A stretch of 64,000 nucleotides of DNA. It comes from a bacterium 1XD21-13 (GTDB lineage Bacteria; Bacillota; Clostridia; Lachnospirales; Lachnospiraceae). The stretch lies in NCBI GenBank assembly GCA_009917555.1, contig QZDX01000011.1, positions 1 to 64,000 on the forward strand, in the 5' to 3' direction. Positions within the stretch are counted from its first letter, which is position 1; the number at the start of each line of letters is the position of its first letter. Shown in pieces: positions 49,761-59,106 of this stretch. The notes under the pieces were generated by a model that did not search any database, had not been told where the DNA came from, and saw nothing but the letters and a program-made list of their open reading frames with translations. The translations under genes were made by a program, and so were the position numbers.

Positions 49761-51572
49761 TTAACTTTCCGGCGAGGGCTTTTCCAAGATATTCGCCGAT
49801 TCATAAAGCTGATAATAAATCCCCTTTTTCTTCATCAGCGCCTCATGGTTTCCTTCCTCCACAATCCGGTTTCCGGACAGAACCAGAATCCGATCAGCCC
49901 CATGAATGGTGGTCAGCCGGTGGGCAATGGTAAGGGTGGTTCTGCCTGCCGCCAGCTTGTCCAGGGACTCCGATACCAGGTGCTCGCTTTCATTGTCAAG
50001 GGCCGCTGTTGCCTCGTCCAGAAGAAGCACCTTGGGCGCCTTTAAGAATACCCTGGCAATACTGATTCTCTGCTTCTGCCCACCGGAGAGCTTCACTCCC
50101 CGCTCTCCCACATAGGTATCATAGCCATCCTTCAGCTCCATGATAAACTCATGGGCTCCGGCCAGCTTCGCCGCCTCTATGACCTCCTCCCGGCCTGCCT
50201 CGGGGCGCCCATAGGCGATATTTTCGTAGACACTGCCGGAAAAAAGGTATACATCCTGCTGAACCACGCCCACGCTGCTGCGCAAGCTCTCCAGGGTTAC
50301 GGTTCTGATATTTTGTCCGTCCAGCAGAATCTCCCCTTCTGTGGGATCGTAAAAACGGGGAATCAGATTGCACAGGGTGGTCTTGCCGCCTCCTGACGGA
50401 CCTACCAGCGCCACCTTTTCGCCTGGCCGTATGGTCAGATCAATGTCGGACAGTACCGGTGTCTGATCATCAGGATATTCAAAGGATACATGCCGAAAGG
50501 TAATTTCACCCTCCACATTGGCAAGCGGAGCCGCCCCTTCCTCGTCAAAAATATCCACACTGGCATCCATCAGCTCTGTGAACCGCTCAATCCCCGTCAT
50601 GCCTCTCTGAAACTGCTCCGCAAATTCAATGATCCGGCGGATAGTTGCCAGAAGAGTAGTCACATACATGGTGTAGGCAACCAGATCCGCCGGCGCAACC
50701 AGACCTCTTATCATAAAAATACCGCCGGCCACAATCACCACCACATACATGAGACCATCAAAAATGCGGATGGTATTCTGAAAGGCTGCCATATACTTAT
50801 AGGTCTGGCGCTTGATTTTCAGGAACTCATGGTTATCCCGGTTAAACTTTTCAAGCTCCACATCCTCATTGGCAAAAGCCCGTACTACCTTATTTCCCAA
50901 AAGGCTGTCCTCGATCCTGGCATTCAGCTCTCCGATGTGATTTCGTTGGCGCTTGAAGGCCTTGCGAACCTGGAGGTTAAAATAGGTGCAGGATATAGCC
51001 ATCACCGGAATCAACGCAAAAATAATGCCGGTCAGCAGAAGATTGACTCTTGCCAGTATCGCAAAGGATACCACCGCCTTTAAAAATGCGATAAAGAACT
51101 CCTCCGGACAGTGGTGGGCAAACTCCGTCACATCAAACAAATCACTGGTGATCCGGGACATGATCTGCCCCACCTTGGTGTTGTTGAAATAGTTATCTGA
51201 GAGCTTCTGCAGGTGGGCAAAGGCATCCTCCCGCATATCTGTCTCGATGGCAGCCCCCATAACATGGCCGGTATAGGCCATATAGTAGCTGGCCATTCCA
51301 TCCACGATGCGCAGCGCAAAATATATCAGCCCAATAGTCACAATCGTCCGCACTGTGAGCGCAGACAGATCGCGCATTCCCACATCCGTTATATGGCGCA
51401 GGATCAAAGGTAGAACCATCTCACAGACCGTAGTGAGGGCAGCACAGAAGAGATCCATAACCATGATCCTGGTATATTTTTTGTAGTAGGGAACAAATCT
51501 TTTTAAAAGAGTGCTTGTTTTCATTGCTTTTGCTTCCATTTTATTTTGCCCGATTTCTTCTGTTTTTTTCAT
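49761..51572 (-). CDS. ABC exporter, fused membrane and ATPase domains (MsbA/LmrA type)
   Basis: The 603-residue protein has six transmembrane helices in the first ~320 residues (FVPYYKKYTRIMVMDLFCAALTTVCEMVLPLILRHI, SYYMAYTGHVMGAAIETDMREDAFAHLQKL). The ATPase domain follows with GPSGGGKTTLCNLIPRFYDP, LSGGQKQRISIARVFLKAPKVLLLDEATAALD and TIAHRL. It likely exports drugs or lipids as a homodimer or with an unseen partner. The start is uncertain: ATG 51572, 51539 and 51524 are all in frame and only the last has a fair GGAAG site. Confidence 0.92.
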   Translation of the reverse strand: MKKTEEIGQNKMEAKAMKTSTLLKRFVPYYKKYTRIMVMDLFCAALTTVCEMVLPLILRHITDVGMRDLSALTVRTIVTIGLIYFALRIVDGMASYYMAYTGHVMGAAIETDMREDAFAHLQKLSDNYFNNTKVGQIMSRITSDLFDVTEFAHHCPEEFFIAFLKAVVSFAILARVNLLLTGIIFALIPVMAISCTYFNLQVRKAFKRQRNHIGELNARIEDSLLGNKVVRAFANEDVELEKFNRDNHEFLKIKRQTYKYMAAFQNTIRIFDGLMYVVVIVAGGIFMIRGLVAPADLVAYTMYVTTLLATIRRIIEFAEQFQRGMTGIERFTELMDASVDIFDEEGAAPLANVEGEITFRHVSFEYPDDQTPVLSDIDLTIRPGEKVALVGPSGGGKTTLCNLIPRFYDPTEGEILLDGQNIRTVTLESLRSSVGVVQQDVYLFSGSVYENIAYGRPEAGREEVIEAAKLAGAHEFIMELKDGYDTYVGERGVKLSGGQKQRISIARVFLKAPKVLLLDEATAALDNESEHLVSESLDKLAAGRTTLTIAHRLTTIHGADRILVLSGNRIVEEGNHEALMKKKGIYYQLYESANILEKPSPES

Positions 51573-51613
51573 TCATAACTTTAATAGTGTACCATATATA
51601 CTTTGGTTTTTCC

Positions 51614-51645
51614 AGAAAAAAAGCAGATATCACTATCTGCTTTTT
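51614..51645 (-). terminator. Terminator after the nucleotidyltransferase gene
   Basis: AAAAAGCAGATA (51618-51629) pairs perfectly with TATCTGCTTTTT (51634-51645), loop TCAC. On the leftward strand it runs into seven U, directly after the gene at 51691. Confidence 0.85.
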
Positions 51646-51690
51646 ATCACAGCTGTGAAAGCTGGAAAACTTTATTTCTAACAGCTTCTC

Positions 51691-52611
51691 CTAGGCAAAC
51701 AGCTTCTCCTGATACACACCGTCTGCAATCAGCTTCTTGAAGGAATCCACAACGGACTGCTTATCCTCCTTATAGGTAACGCCAAACCATTTGTCCTTTG
51801 TCTCCAGAACCTTTACGGTGGCCTTCTGCTGCTTTAACAGACCATCAATGATTCCCGGAAGGAGATACTCTGCCTTCAGATCCCCCGGCTTCACATTGCC
51901 CAGGAACTCAATAAAACCACGCTCGATCTCATCCAGAAGGTCCGGGGTAAGTCCCCACATATTCATGGACACATAGCTTCCTGCGTCAACAGGCACCAGC
52001 TCCCCCTCTTCTCCCGGAACAGCCGCTCCGCCGTCAGGCAGCTTCTCAATGCCGGAGGTCTCCACAACGTCCGTCAAATATCCGTTCTCCACCTTGCAGA
52101 TTCCTCTTGTAACAGCTCCGTTGTCGCTTAAGGTATTGCCAAGGATAAAGCCTGCCATACAGAAATCGAACATTCCGTTGTCCGGATGTTCCTGTACCAG
52201 ATAGTCATGAACCTTTACAAAGGCTTCCTTTCCGTAGTAATCATCTGCATTGATTACCACAAAGGGCTCATTCAAAAGGCCTTTGCAACTGAGCACTGCC
52301 TGACCTGTGCCCCAGGGCTTGGTGCGTCCCTCCGGATTTTTAAAGCCGCCTGGCAGATGATCCACCTCCTGGAAGGCATACGCTACCTCCGTAAGCTTTT
52401 CGATCCGGTTGCCGATGATCTCCTTGAAATCCTTCTCCAGGTCCTTGCGGATAATGAACACTACCTTATTAAAGCCAGCCTCCAATGCATCATGAATGGA
52501 ATAGTCCATAATGATCTCACCGCTTGGTCCTACGGGCTCCAGCTGCTTAATTCCGCCCCCAAAACGACTTCCGATTCCTGCCGCCATAACTACTAACGCT
52601 GTCTTTTTCAT
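51691..52611 (-). CDS. Sugar-nucleotide-type nucleotidyltransferase
   Basis: The 306-residue protein has the nucleotidyltransferase start ALVVMAAGIGSRFGGGIKQLEPVGPSG and KPWGTGQAVLSCKGLLNEPFVVINADDYYG (GTGQA and NADD metal site). The length and the GxGxRFGGxxKQ pattern fit NTP_transferase enzymes acting on hexose or phosphosugar donors, but not classical GalU or RmlA. It follows glmM by 52 bases, suggesting a shared transcript and a cell-wall sugar role. Confidence 0.8.
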   Translation of the reverse strand: MKKTALVVMAAGIGSRFGGGIKQLEPVGPSGEIIMDYSIHDALEAGFNKVVFIIRKDLEKDFKEIIGNRIEKLTEVAYAFQEVDHLPGGFKNPEGRTKPWGTGQAVLSCKGLLNEPFVVINADDYYGKEAFVKVHDYLVQEHPDNGMFDFCMAGFILGNTLSDNGAVTRGICKVENGYLTDVVETSGIEKLPDGGAAVPGEEGELVPVDAGSYVSMNMWGLTPDLLDEIERGFIEFLGNVKPGDLKAEYLLPGIIDGLLKQQKATVKVLETKDKWFGVTYKEDKQSVVDSFKKLIADGVYQEKLFA

Positions 52612-52663
52612 ACCGTTCCTCCATTCCAGTTCCTGTTGTTTTTAATTTTTTTATGTGAACCTT

Positions 52664-53998
52664 TTACAGGGTTCCCTTCATTGCATTGATGATATGCAGT
52701 ACATGCTCCTCACAGAGCTCATCGGTCAGGGCCTCTACCATGACACGCAGAAGCGGCTCCGTTCCGCTCTTTCTCACCAGAACTCTTCCGTCGCTTCCCA
52801 GCTCCTCCTCCACCTCGGCAATGGCCTTCACCACATCCGGATGATTCAGGGTGGCATCCATATCCGATACCTTCAGATTCTGCAGAAGCTGCGGATAAAT
52901 CTTCACCTCAGAGGCCAGGGTCGCCAAGGTGGTCTTTTTCTCCAGAATCACCTCCATCACCTTGAGAGAGGTCAGGATTCCATCTCCTGTGGTGGCATGC
53001 TTGCTGAAAATAATATGTCCCGACTGCTCACCGCCCAGCTGGAAGCCATTGGTAGTCATATTCTCATACACATACTTGTCGCCTACGGCTGTCTTTTCAT
53101 ACCTGATTCCCACCTTGTCACAGGCCTTATACAGCCCCAGGTTGGACATCACCGTTGTCACAATGGTATTATCGCGCAGTGCTCCCTGTTCCATCATGTA
53201 TTTGCCGCAGATAAACATGATACGGTCTCCATCTACCACATTTCCATTCTCATCCACCGCAAGACAGCGATCCGCGTCTCCGTCATAGGCAAAGCCTACA
53301 TCCAGATGCTTCTCCTTCACAAACTGCTGCAGGGCCTCAATATGGGTAGATCCGCAGTTAGTATTGATGTTTGTGCCGTCCGGGTCATTGTTGATCACGT
53401 AGGTCTTTGCTCCCAGAGCGTCAAATACACTCTTGGCAATAGCGGAAGCACTGCCGTTGGAGCAGTCCAGACCTACCCGCATATTTTTAAAGGAGCGGGT
53501 GGGCAGGGAAATCAGGTATCCCAGATAACGGTTCCGTCCGGCTGAGAAATCAATGGTTCTTCCAATGTCTTCTCCTGTGGCAAGAGGGCGCTCCTCCACC
53601 TCTCCGTCAATGTAGCGCTCAATCTTCTCCTCTACCTCAGCCTCCAGCTTGTGTCCCAAGCCATTGATGACCTTGATTCCATTGTCATAGAAGGGATTGT
53701 GGCTTGCGGAAATCATGATCCCGCAGTCAAAGCCCTCCGTCCGCACCACGTAGGATACGCTGGGTGTTGTGGTCACATGGAGAAGATACGCATCTGCCCC
53801 AGAGGCCGTAAGCCCTGCTGCCAGCGCATATTCAAACATGTAGCTGCTTCTTCTTGTATCCTTGCCAATTACAACCTTTGCCTTGTGATCTCTTCCATAA
53901 TACCATCCCAGGTATCTTCCCACCTTAAAGGCATGCTCTACGGTGAGTTTTACGTTGGCCTCTCCACGGAAGCCGTCGGTGCCAAAATACTTTCCCAT
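52664..53998 (-). CDS. glmM: Phosphoglucosamine mutase
   Basis: The 444-residue enzyme begins MGKYFGTDGFRGEANVKLT, has the phosphoserine loop MISASHNPFYDNGIKVINGLG, the metal loop AYDGDADRCLAVDENG and the sugar loop GEQSGHIIF, ending RKSGTEPLLRVMVEA. It converts glucosamine-6-phosphate to glucosamine-1-phosphate for UDP-GlcNAc and peptidoglycan. AAGGAG precedes the ATG. Confidence 0.96.
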   Translation of the reverse strand: MGKYFGTDGFRGEANVKLTVEHAFKVGRYLGWYYGRDHKAKVVIGKDTRRSSYMFEYALAAGLTASGADAYLLHVTTTPSVSYVVRTEGFDCGIMISASHNPFYDNGIKVINGLGHKLEAEVEEKIERYIDGEVEERPLATGEDIGRTIDFSAGRNRYLGYLISLPTRSFKNMRVGLDCSNGSASAIAKSVFDALGAKTYVINNDPDGTNINTNCGSTHIEALQQFVKEKHLDVGFAYDGDADRCLAVDENGNVVDGDRIMFICGKYMMEQGALRDNTIVTTVMSNLGLYKACDKVGIRYEKTAVGDKYVYENMTTNGFQLGGEQSGHIIFSKHATTGDGILTSLKVMEVILEKKTTLATLASEVKIYPQLLQNLKVSDMDATLNHPDVVKAIAEVEEELGSDGRVLVRKSGTEPLLRVMVEALTDELCEEHVLHIINAMKGTL

Positions 53999-54034
53999 AA
54001 TTTACTCCTTTATTTGCTTTTACCTATCGCAACT

Positions 54035-54062
54035 ATTATACCAAATAATTGGAATTTCACAA
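54035..54062 (-). promoter_or_regulatory. Promoter of glmM
   Basis: TTGTGA (54062-54057), 16 bases and TATAAT (54040-54035) preceded by TGG (extended -10) on the leftward strand, 36 bases from the start. Confidence 0.7.
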
Positions 54063-54123
54063 GATAAAATTTTATCCCTTTTGCATAATTCCGGCAAAAA
54101 TAGCTTCTGTCCGGCTCCTCTTC

Positions 54124-54153
54124 TTGACCCCGCCACATTTTTACGCTATCCTA
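54124..54153 (+). promoter_or_regulatory. Possible promoter of the GT39-like gene
   Basis: TTGACC (54124-54129), 18 bases and TATCCT (54148-54153) upstream of the gene at 54200; the -10 box is weak. Confidence 0.35.
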
Positions 54154-54199
54154 TAAACGTGAGCTTGAACCAAAATTGTCTGCTTCTTTTGGAGGATTT

Positions 54200-56383
54200 A
54201 TGTATACACTTGTATTACTTTTGCTTGCCATATTCAGTCTGTATATAGGAGCCTGGGCCGTTGTCCGCTGGGATGCCTCCTGGCTCCTAAATCTGGATCT
54301 GATTCCTGTGAAGCTCCTTATCATTGCTGTCACCGCGCTTTTTCTCGCGGGGGCACTATTCCTCATGTACCGTTTTCTAAAAAGGCTGGAGAACCGGACC
54401 CTTGGGCGGCTGGCCCTGATCTGTATGGTGATCCTTGTAACAGGGCAGCTTGCCTTTCTCCTTGTGGTTCAGCCTATGCTGCGTTACGATCCCCTGAAGG
54501 TTTTCGATATGGCTGTGGAGATGCTTAGAACCCATACCATTTCCGGCACCTATGAGACGGGCTACTTTGCCCGCTACACCAACAATTATCCCATTACCAT
54601 TCTGACCTACTGGTTTTTGCTTCTTCTCTCCAAATGCGGCATCCCAGAGACACTCTTTATGCCTGCGGCCCAGCTTGTCAATGTCATCTGCATCACCGGG
54701 TCCATCTGGCTTGGATATCTCATATTAAAGGACCTTAAGGACAAACGGACTGCGGTTCTCTATCTTCTGGTCTGTGTGCTCTGCCCTCTCTCCTATGTCT
54801 GGGCAGGTTATCTCTATACGGCCACCCTCTCTATGCCCTGCTTAATGGGACTTTTATACCTGTATTTAAGACTTTCCAGAGCAAAGGCTCCCTGGCAGCG
54901 CATACTACTTGGGGGACTCATGGGCTTCGTCCTGATTCACGGCTACAAACTTCGTGCCACGGCTATGATTGCCATGATCGCTGTGAGCCTTCTCATGGCT
55001 TGGAGGCTTCTGGTACGTTTCAGCAGTGTCCGAAAGGCAGGAGGCTCCCTTTCGCTTCTCCCTGCAATCCGTCCCTATCTCTTTGCAGGAACTGCCTTTT
55101 TACTCACAGCAGCCCTTTCCCTTGGCTTTTGGAGCGCTGCTGTCAATCGCTATGTAAATTTTGATTATGAAAATACAGGGTTCCCCATGATTCATTGGGT
55201 GATGATGGGAGCCCGCTGGGATGGCGCCTTTGATCAGACAGACGAGCTCTATACCTCCAGCTTCGATACCAGGGAGGAAAAAATAGAGGCGGACAAGCAG
55301 GTCCTGTTTGAGCGCGTCCGTGAGGCTGGCCCTGTGGGACTGACAGCTCTTACCGGGCGCAAGCTTTTGAATACCTGGGTGGACGGTACGGATACCTATC
55401 AGGCAGAAAACAGCTTTGCCTCCTACGGAAAGGCTTATGATTATCTTTTGGGGAGCAAAAGCGGCTTCCTCGTCATTTACAGCCAGGCTTTCCGGGCTCT
55501 CCAAATGCTTTTTATCGGTTTTTCCGCTCTCCTCGGTCTTCTTTCACACAGAAGGCAGAAAAGGGAGCCTGTGCTCTTTCTGATTCATCTGACCCTTTTA
55601 GGCGGTATGGCCTTCCATATCCTATGGGAAACCAGCCCCCTCTACAGCATCGGCTTTACCTTTCTGGGCCTTATGCTGCTTGCCGGCAGTATCACCGACT
55701 TCACAGAAGCATATGCAGCCTCCCTTCTCTGTCAAAAGGGGCGGTTACTTTACGGCCCTGCCACTGTTCTGCTCCTTCTTTTATTGGTCTTAGGGAAAAA
55801 GGAGCTGGTGGATACTCCCATTGAGGAACGGCATTACTGTGTGGATCAGTATCAATACGCCGGCGGCTATGACGGTTATGTAAAGGACTATGATGAGACC
55901 TATGTGCAGACCTTCACTGCAGAGCGTCCCTTTAACCGTATCTCCATTCGTGCCATCAATCCGGCAGGTGAAACGAATCAATCCGCCTTTTGCGTGAAAT
56001 TAATGGATGAAAACGGAACGATCCTTTATGACAATGACCGCTTTCTCTCCGGTATGGTTGTAAAAAATACCCCCTATGAATTTGTGCTGGATCCAGTAAT
56101 CCCCTCCGGGCCCACCAGCTATACCCTGGAAATCTCCCCCGGCTATATTGAGGGTGAGAACAGTCTGGAATTTCTGTCCTACAACACCGGGAACTGTGAT
56201 ATGTATTCCGGCGGTTTTCTCACGGCAGCCGGGCAGCCGCAGGAAAAAGGCGACCTGGCATTCGCTGTGTACGAATACAAGGTCACCACCTATTTTAGTC
56301 TGAAGTTCTATCTGGCGCTCTGCGCCGGACTGCTTTTGCTGGCCGGAGGGATTACAGTTTTGATAAACCGCCGTCCCCATTAG
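54200..56383 (+). CDS. Polytopic GT39-like membrane glycosyltransferase (GT-C)
   Basis: The 727-residue protein has about a dozen transmembrane helices. An early extracellular loop contains an acidic motif (LRYDPLKVFDMAVEML and YFARYTNNYPITILTYWF). A large C-terminal outer domain has beta-rich text (FNRISIRAINPAGETNQSAF) and a final helix. The plan fits GT-C enzymes of the GT39/ArnT type that use polyprenyl-phosphate sugars outside the membrane. TTGGAGG lies six bases before the ATG; the longer frame to 54176 is not needed. It converges with another GT39 gene (22-base gap). Acceptor and sugar are unknown. Confidence 0.72.
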   Translation: MYTLVLLLLAIFSLYIGAWAVVRWDASWLLNLDLIPVKLLIIAVTALFLAGALFLMYRFLKRLENRTLGRLALICMVILVTGQLAFLLVVQPMLRYDPLKVFDMAVEMLRTHTISGTYETGYFARYTNNYPITILTYWFLLLLSKCGIPETLFMPAAQLVNVICITGSIWLGYLILKDLKDKRTAVLYLLVCVLCPLSYVWAGYLYTATLSMPCLMGLLYLYLRLSRAKAPWQRILLGGLMGFVLIHGYKLRATAMIAMIAVSLLMAWRLLVRFSSVRKAGGSLSLLPAIRPYLFAGTAFLLTAALSLGFWSAAVNRYVNFDYENTGFPMIHWVMMGARWDGAFDQTDELYTSSFDTREEKIEADKQVLFERVREAGPVGLTALTGRKLLNTWVDGTDTYQAENSFASYGKAYDYLLGSKSGFLVIYSQAFRALQMLFIGFSALLGLLSHRRQKREPVLFLIHLTLLGGMAFHILWETSPLYSIGFTFLGLMLLAGSITDFTEAYAASLLCQKGRLLYGPATVLLLLLLVLGKKELVDTPIEERHYCVDQYQYAGGYDGYVKDYDETYVQTFTAERPFNRISIRAINPAGETNQSAFCVKLMDENGTILYDNDRFLSGMVVKNTPYEFVLDPVIPSGPTSYTLEISPGYIEGENSLEFLSYNTGNCDMYSGGFLTAAGQPQEKGDLAFAVYEYKVTTYFSLKFYLALCAGLLLLAGGITVLINRRPH

Positions 56384-56405
56384 ATGCGGTCCCTTTTTCC
56401 GCCAG

Positions 56406-57983
56406 TTAATTTCCAAGAAGCAGATACCCCTCATTCCGATACAGGATGTCTGCCTTTACCAGCCTTTGTTCATACTGCTCATACTGCCCCTGATCCACAT
56501 ACAGAACCGCGGAATCTCTTTCCGTAAGGAATCCCTCCACACCGCCGTCCGCACAGTGAAAGTCCCCGCTTATCTCCGCCATAAACAGCATATTTTGATC
56601 CCAGGTTCCCAGATTTTCCGGGTTCTCTGTGGGAACCATGATATAAGCCTTTCTACCGGCACAGGGTGAATCCCGCTCCACGCTTTCCTGGACAAAGAGC
56701 TGAAAGCCGTCTCCATGAGCTCCGCGGATTACTTCCAAATAAGTCCCTCTCATATAGTAGACTGTCATAAATACACAAAGAAAAGCAATTCCCCATCTAC
56801 AGACCCCAAAAAGCTCACGGCGCCAACCCGAAAGGCCCTTCCGTTTCCCTCCGGCATCTGAGGCTTGCTCCCCAGTGACAGGCTCTCCGTCTGTAAAAGC
56901 TCCAAGTATATAGCCAAGAAATATGGCCGCCCCAAGAAACAAAGGAACCGTGCAGGGATAGCAGTACCAGATAAGCTTCGTCCGAATACAGGAAAATCCA
57001 AGAAAGGGAACCAAAAACCAAAGAAGATAGCCTGCTCCCTCCTGAAGCGCCTGCTTCTTCCAAGCCCTGTTCCGAAGCATCACAATCAGCTCCACTCCAA
57101 TTCCCAAAATACAAATCAGCAAAAGCCACCGATAAATATACGCCTCATGTCCGAACACCGTATCATAGTAAAAAGAAAAAGGAAATTCATGCCCCTCATA
57201 GTTGGAGCCGCCTGTCCGCGCCAGCAAATCAACTTGAATCATCTGTTGAAGAAACACAAAGCCATCCCTTGTATACCGCCAGCCAAACCATACCAGAAGG
57301 GGCGCAAACACGGAAAGCAAAAAGCAGCCCCATTCCCGGAGCTTTATAGAAAAAAGTTCTTTTGTAAAAAGCAGGTACATGCCGCCAATCACCGCAATCA
57401 TGCCGGCGTGCCAGCTCTTTGTAAGAAATGCCAGGGAAAATAAAAGGCCGCAGGTATAGAGATTTTTATGATTTCTCTGAATTCGGAGCATGGCCAGCAT
57501 CGCAAAGGTAAAAAACATCAAATACAGCGCGTCCGCATCACCGGATCGGGCCAAATGAGCCGATAACGGTCTGGTATTGGCACAGAAAAAGCCCATGACC
57601 AGAATAGCTGCCTCCTTACTATACCGCCTTGCAAACAGGCCGCATCCGATTCCGGTCAGAAGATAAGCCAGCGCCGATGTAAACCTCAATCCGAATACAC
57701 TATACCCAAACAGCCGAAAGCCAAGTACAATTCCCCAGTAGCTCACCGATGGCTTCAGATTCCAGTTGTCCACCTCATAGTTGTAGGTATGACGGATATA
57801 ATCCCCATTTTGTATCATCTCATAGGCATTCACACCGTGCCTGGCCTCATCCCAGGAATCCACATATTGCACATCCAGACAGCGAAAGCAGTAAAAAGCA
57901 AGCGTCAGGCAGGCTGCCGCAAAAAAGAACCAAAAATATTTTTCAAAAAAGGCAATTGCTGTCTCATACGCTCTTTTCAGCAT
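56406..57983 (-). CDS. GT39/ArnT-type membrane glycosyltransferase
   Basis: The 525-residue protein has about 11 transmembrane helices. The first outer loop holds the GT-C acidic signature YVDSWDEARHGVNAYEMIQNGDYIRHTYNYEVDNWNLKPSVSYW, and the second block is ARSGDADALYLMFFTFAML. This matches dolichyl/undecaprenyl-phosphate-sugar-dependent transferases. A small soluble C-terminal domain follows. AGGAG lies before the ATG. It is the last gene of the leftward glycan operon and probably uses a donor made by one of the two GT2 enzymes upstream. Confidence 0.85.
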   Translation of the reverse strand: MLKRAYETAIAFFEKYFWFFFAAACLTLAFYCFRCLDVQYVDSWDEARHGVNAYEMIQNGDYIRHTYNYEVDNWNLKPSVSYWGIVLGFRLFGYSVFGLRFTSALAYLLTGIGCGLFARRYSKEAAILVMGFFCANTRPLSAHLARSGDADALYLMFFTFAMLAMLRIQRNHKNLYTCGLLFSLAFLTKSWHAGMIAVIGGMYLLFTKELFSIKLREWGCFLLSVFAPLLVWFGWRYTRDGFVFLQQMIQVDLLARTGGSNYEGHEFPFSFYYDTVFGHEAYIYRWLLLICILGIGVELIVMLRNRAWKKQALQEGAGYLLWFLVPFLGFSCIRTKLIWYCYPCTVPLFLGAAIFLGYILGAFTDGEPVTGEQASDAGGKRKGLSGWRRELFGVCRWGIAFLCVFMTVYYMRGTYLEVIRGAHGDGFQLFVQESVERDSPCAGRKAYIMVPTENPENLGTWDQNMLFMAEISGDFHCADGGVEGFLTERDSAVLYVDQGQYEQYEQRLVKADILYRNEGYLLLGN

Positions 57984-58012
57984 CTGTATTCTCCTATTTT
58001 AACTTCCGCTAT

Positions 58013-59101
58013 TCACGGTTCCAGCGTCCCACAATACACACTGTACATCACATCCGCAAACTGCTGATCCCCGGCATCCCCAGGGTGCAGGGCATCTCCC
58101 TCCTGAAAGTTATCCCGGCTGTTGTGCATCAATGCCAGTGGAATCAGCGTGACCCCTTCCATATTTCCAAACCTTTTGTCCATAGCCTTCATCAGATTCA
58201 TAATCCGCTTGTCAGACCGGTTCTTAAATTCCCCCTGCAGAAAGGCTGTCCCGTCCTGGCGTACCATGGTTCCAATCTTCTCCTGATCCGCCCAATAAAT
58301 GGTATTTACCAGATAAATGGGAATCTCCCTGTCATGCCTGCGGATATTTTTCACCATCTGTGCCAGGGCGTCCACCGTGCCCTCCGGATCGTCCGCCAGT
58401 CCGTTTGTCCCCAGAAAAATCTGAATCACATCGGGATTTTTCCCTGTATACAGCTTATAATAATTCCAGTCAAACATCTCCTGTACAGGGTCGTAAAAGG
58501 GATGAATCCCCTCACTGACACCCTCAGAAAAATACTCCTTGGGACCCAGATAGTCCTCCGCCGAAAAGCCGCTCCTTCCCTCATGGCTGTATTTCGTCCA
58601 GCCGCGGGTTCCCGTAAACGTAATCTGTCCATCGGACAAATAGAAAATAGTACGATACCATTCTCTGCCGTTGGACAGACTGTCACCCATATTCATAATC
58701 GAGTACTCCTCCTCCAGCACCTGATCTACCACATGAAGGGTACTCTTAAGCGTCATAATCTCATTTACATTGTAATCATAAATAGTCAGGATCAGGGGAT
58801 ACTCTCCAAGCTGCTCCTCTTTCCCCACAATGGAAAAGCGATCCTCCAGGTTTTCCCCTACGGGACAATCCCAGTTAAAAGAATAGCCCTCCCGGATTCC
58901 CGTCCAGGCTACCTGATTGTTGTAAAGCTCTATGGTGCTTCCCACTGCCACATAGATGTCCTCCGGCAGATACGCCTCGATCTGGGGCTTATATTTCTTG
59001 AGCTCCCTTTGAAGGCTGATATTCCAAATCAGCAGCGCCAAAAAAGGAATCACAAGGATCACTGCAATTGCCGGCAGAAATCTTCTTTTATTTTGCGTCA
59101 T
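58013..59101 (-). CDS. SGNH/GDSL-type hydrolase with N-terminal membrane anchor
   Basis: The 362-residue protein has one transmembrane helix (residues about 10-29), a beta-sandwich-like region and an SGNH domain. The SGNH domain has MNMGDSLSNGREWYR (block I Ser), GTNG (block III Asn) and DALHPGDAGDQQFADV (block V Asp and His). It should act outside the cell as an esterase or acyltransferase on glycans. It sits between a GT2 and a GT39 gene. Confidence 0.82.
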   Translation of the reverse strand: MTQNKRRFLPAIAVILVIPFLALLIWNISLQRELKKYKPQIEAYLPEDIYVAVGSTIELYNNQVAWTGIREGYSFNWDCPVGENLEDRFSIVGKEEQLGEYPLILTIYDYNVNEIMTLKSTLHVVDQVLEEEYSIMNMGDSLSNGREWYRTIFYLSDGQITFTGTRGWTKYSHEGRSGFSAEDYLGPKEYFSEGVSEGIHPFYDPVQEMFDWNYYKLYTGKNPDVIQIFLGTNGLADDPEGTVDALAQMVKNIRRHDREIPIYLVNTIYWADQEKIGTMVRQDGTAFLQGEFKNRSDKRIMNLMKAMDKRFGNMEGVTLIPLALMHNSRDNFQEGDALHPGDAGDQQFADVMYSVYCGTLEP

Positions 59102-59106
59102 ATGTT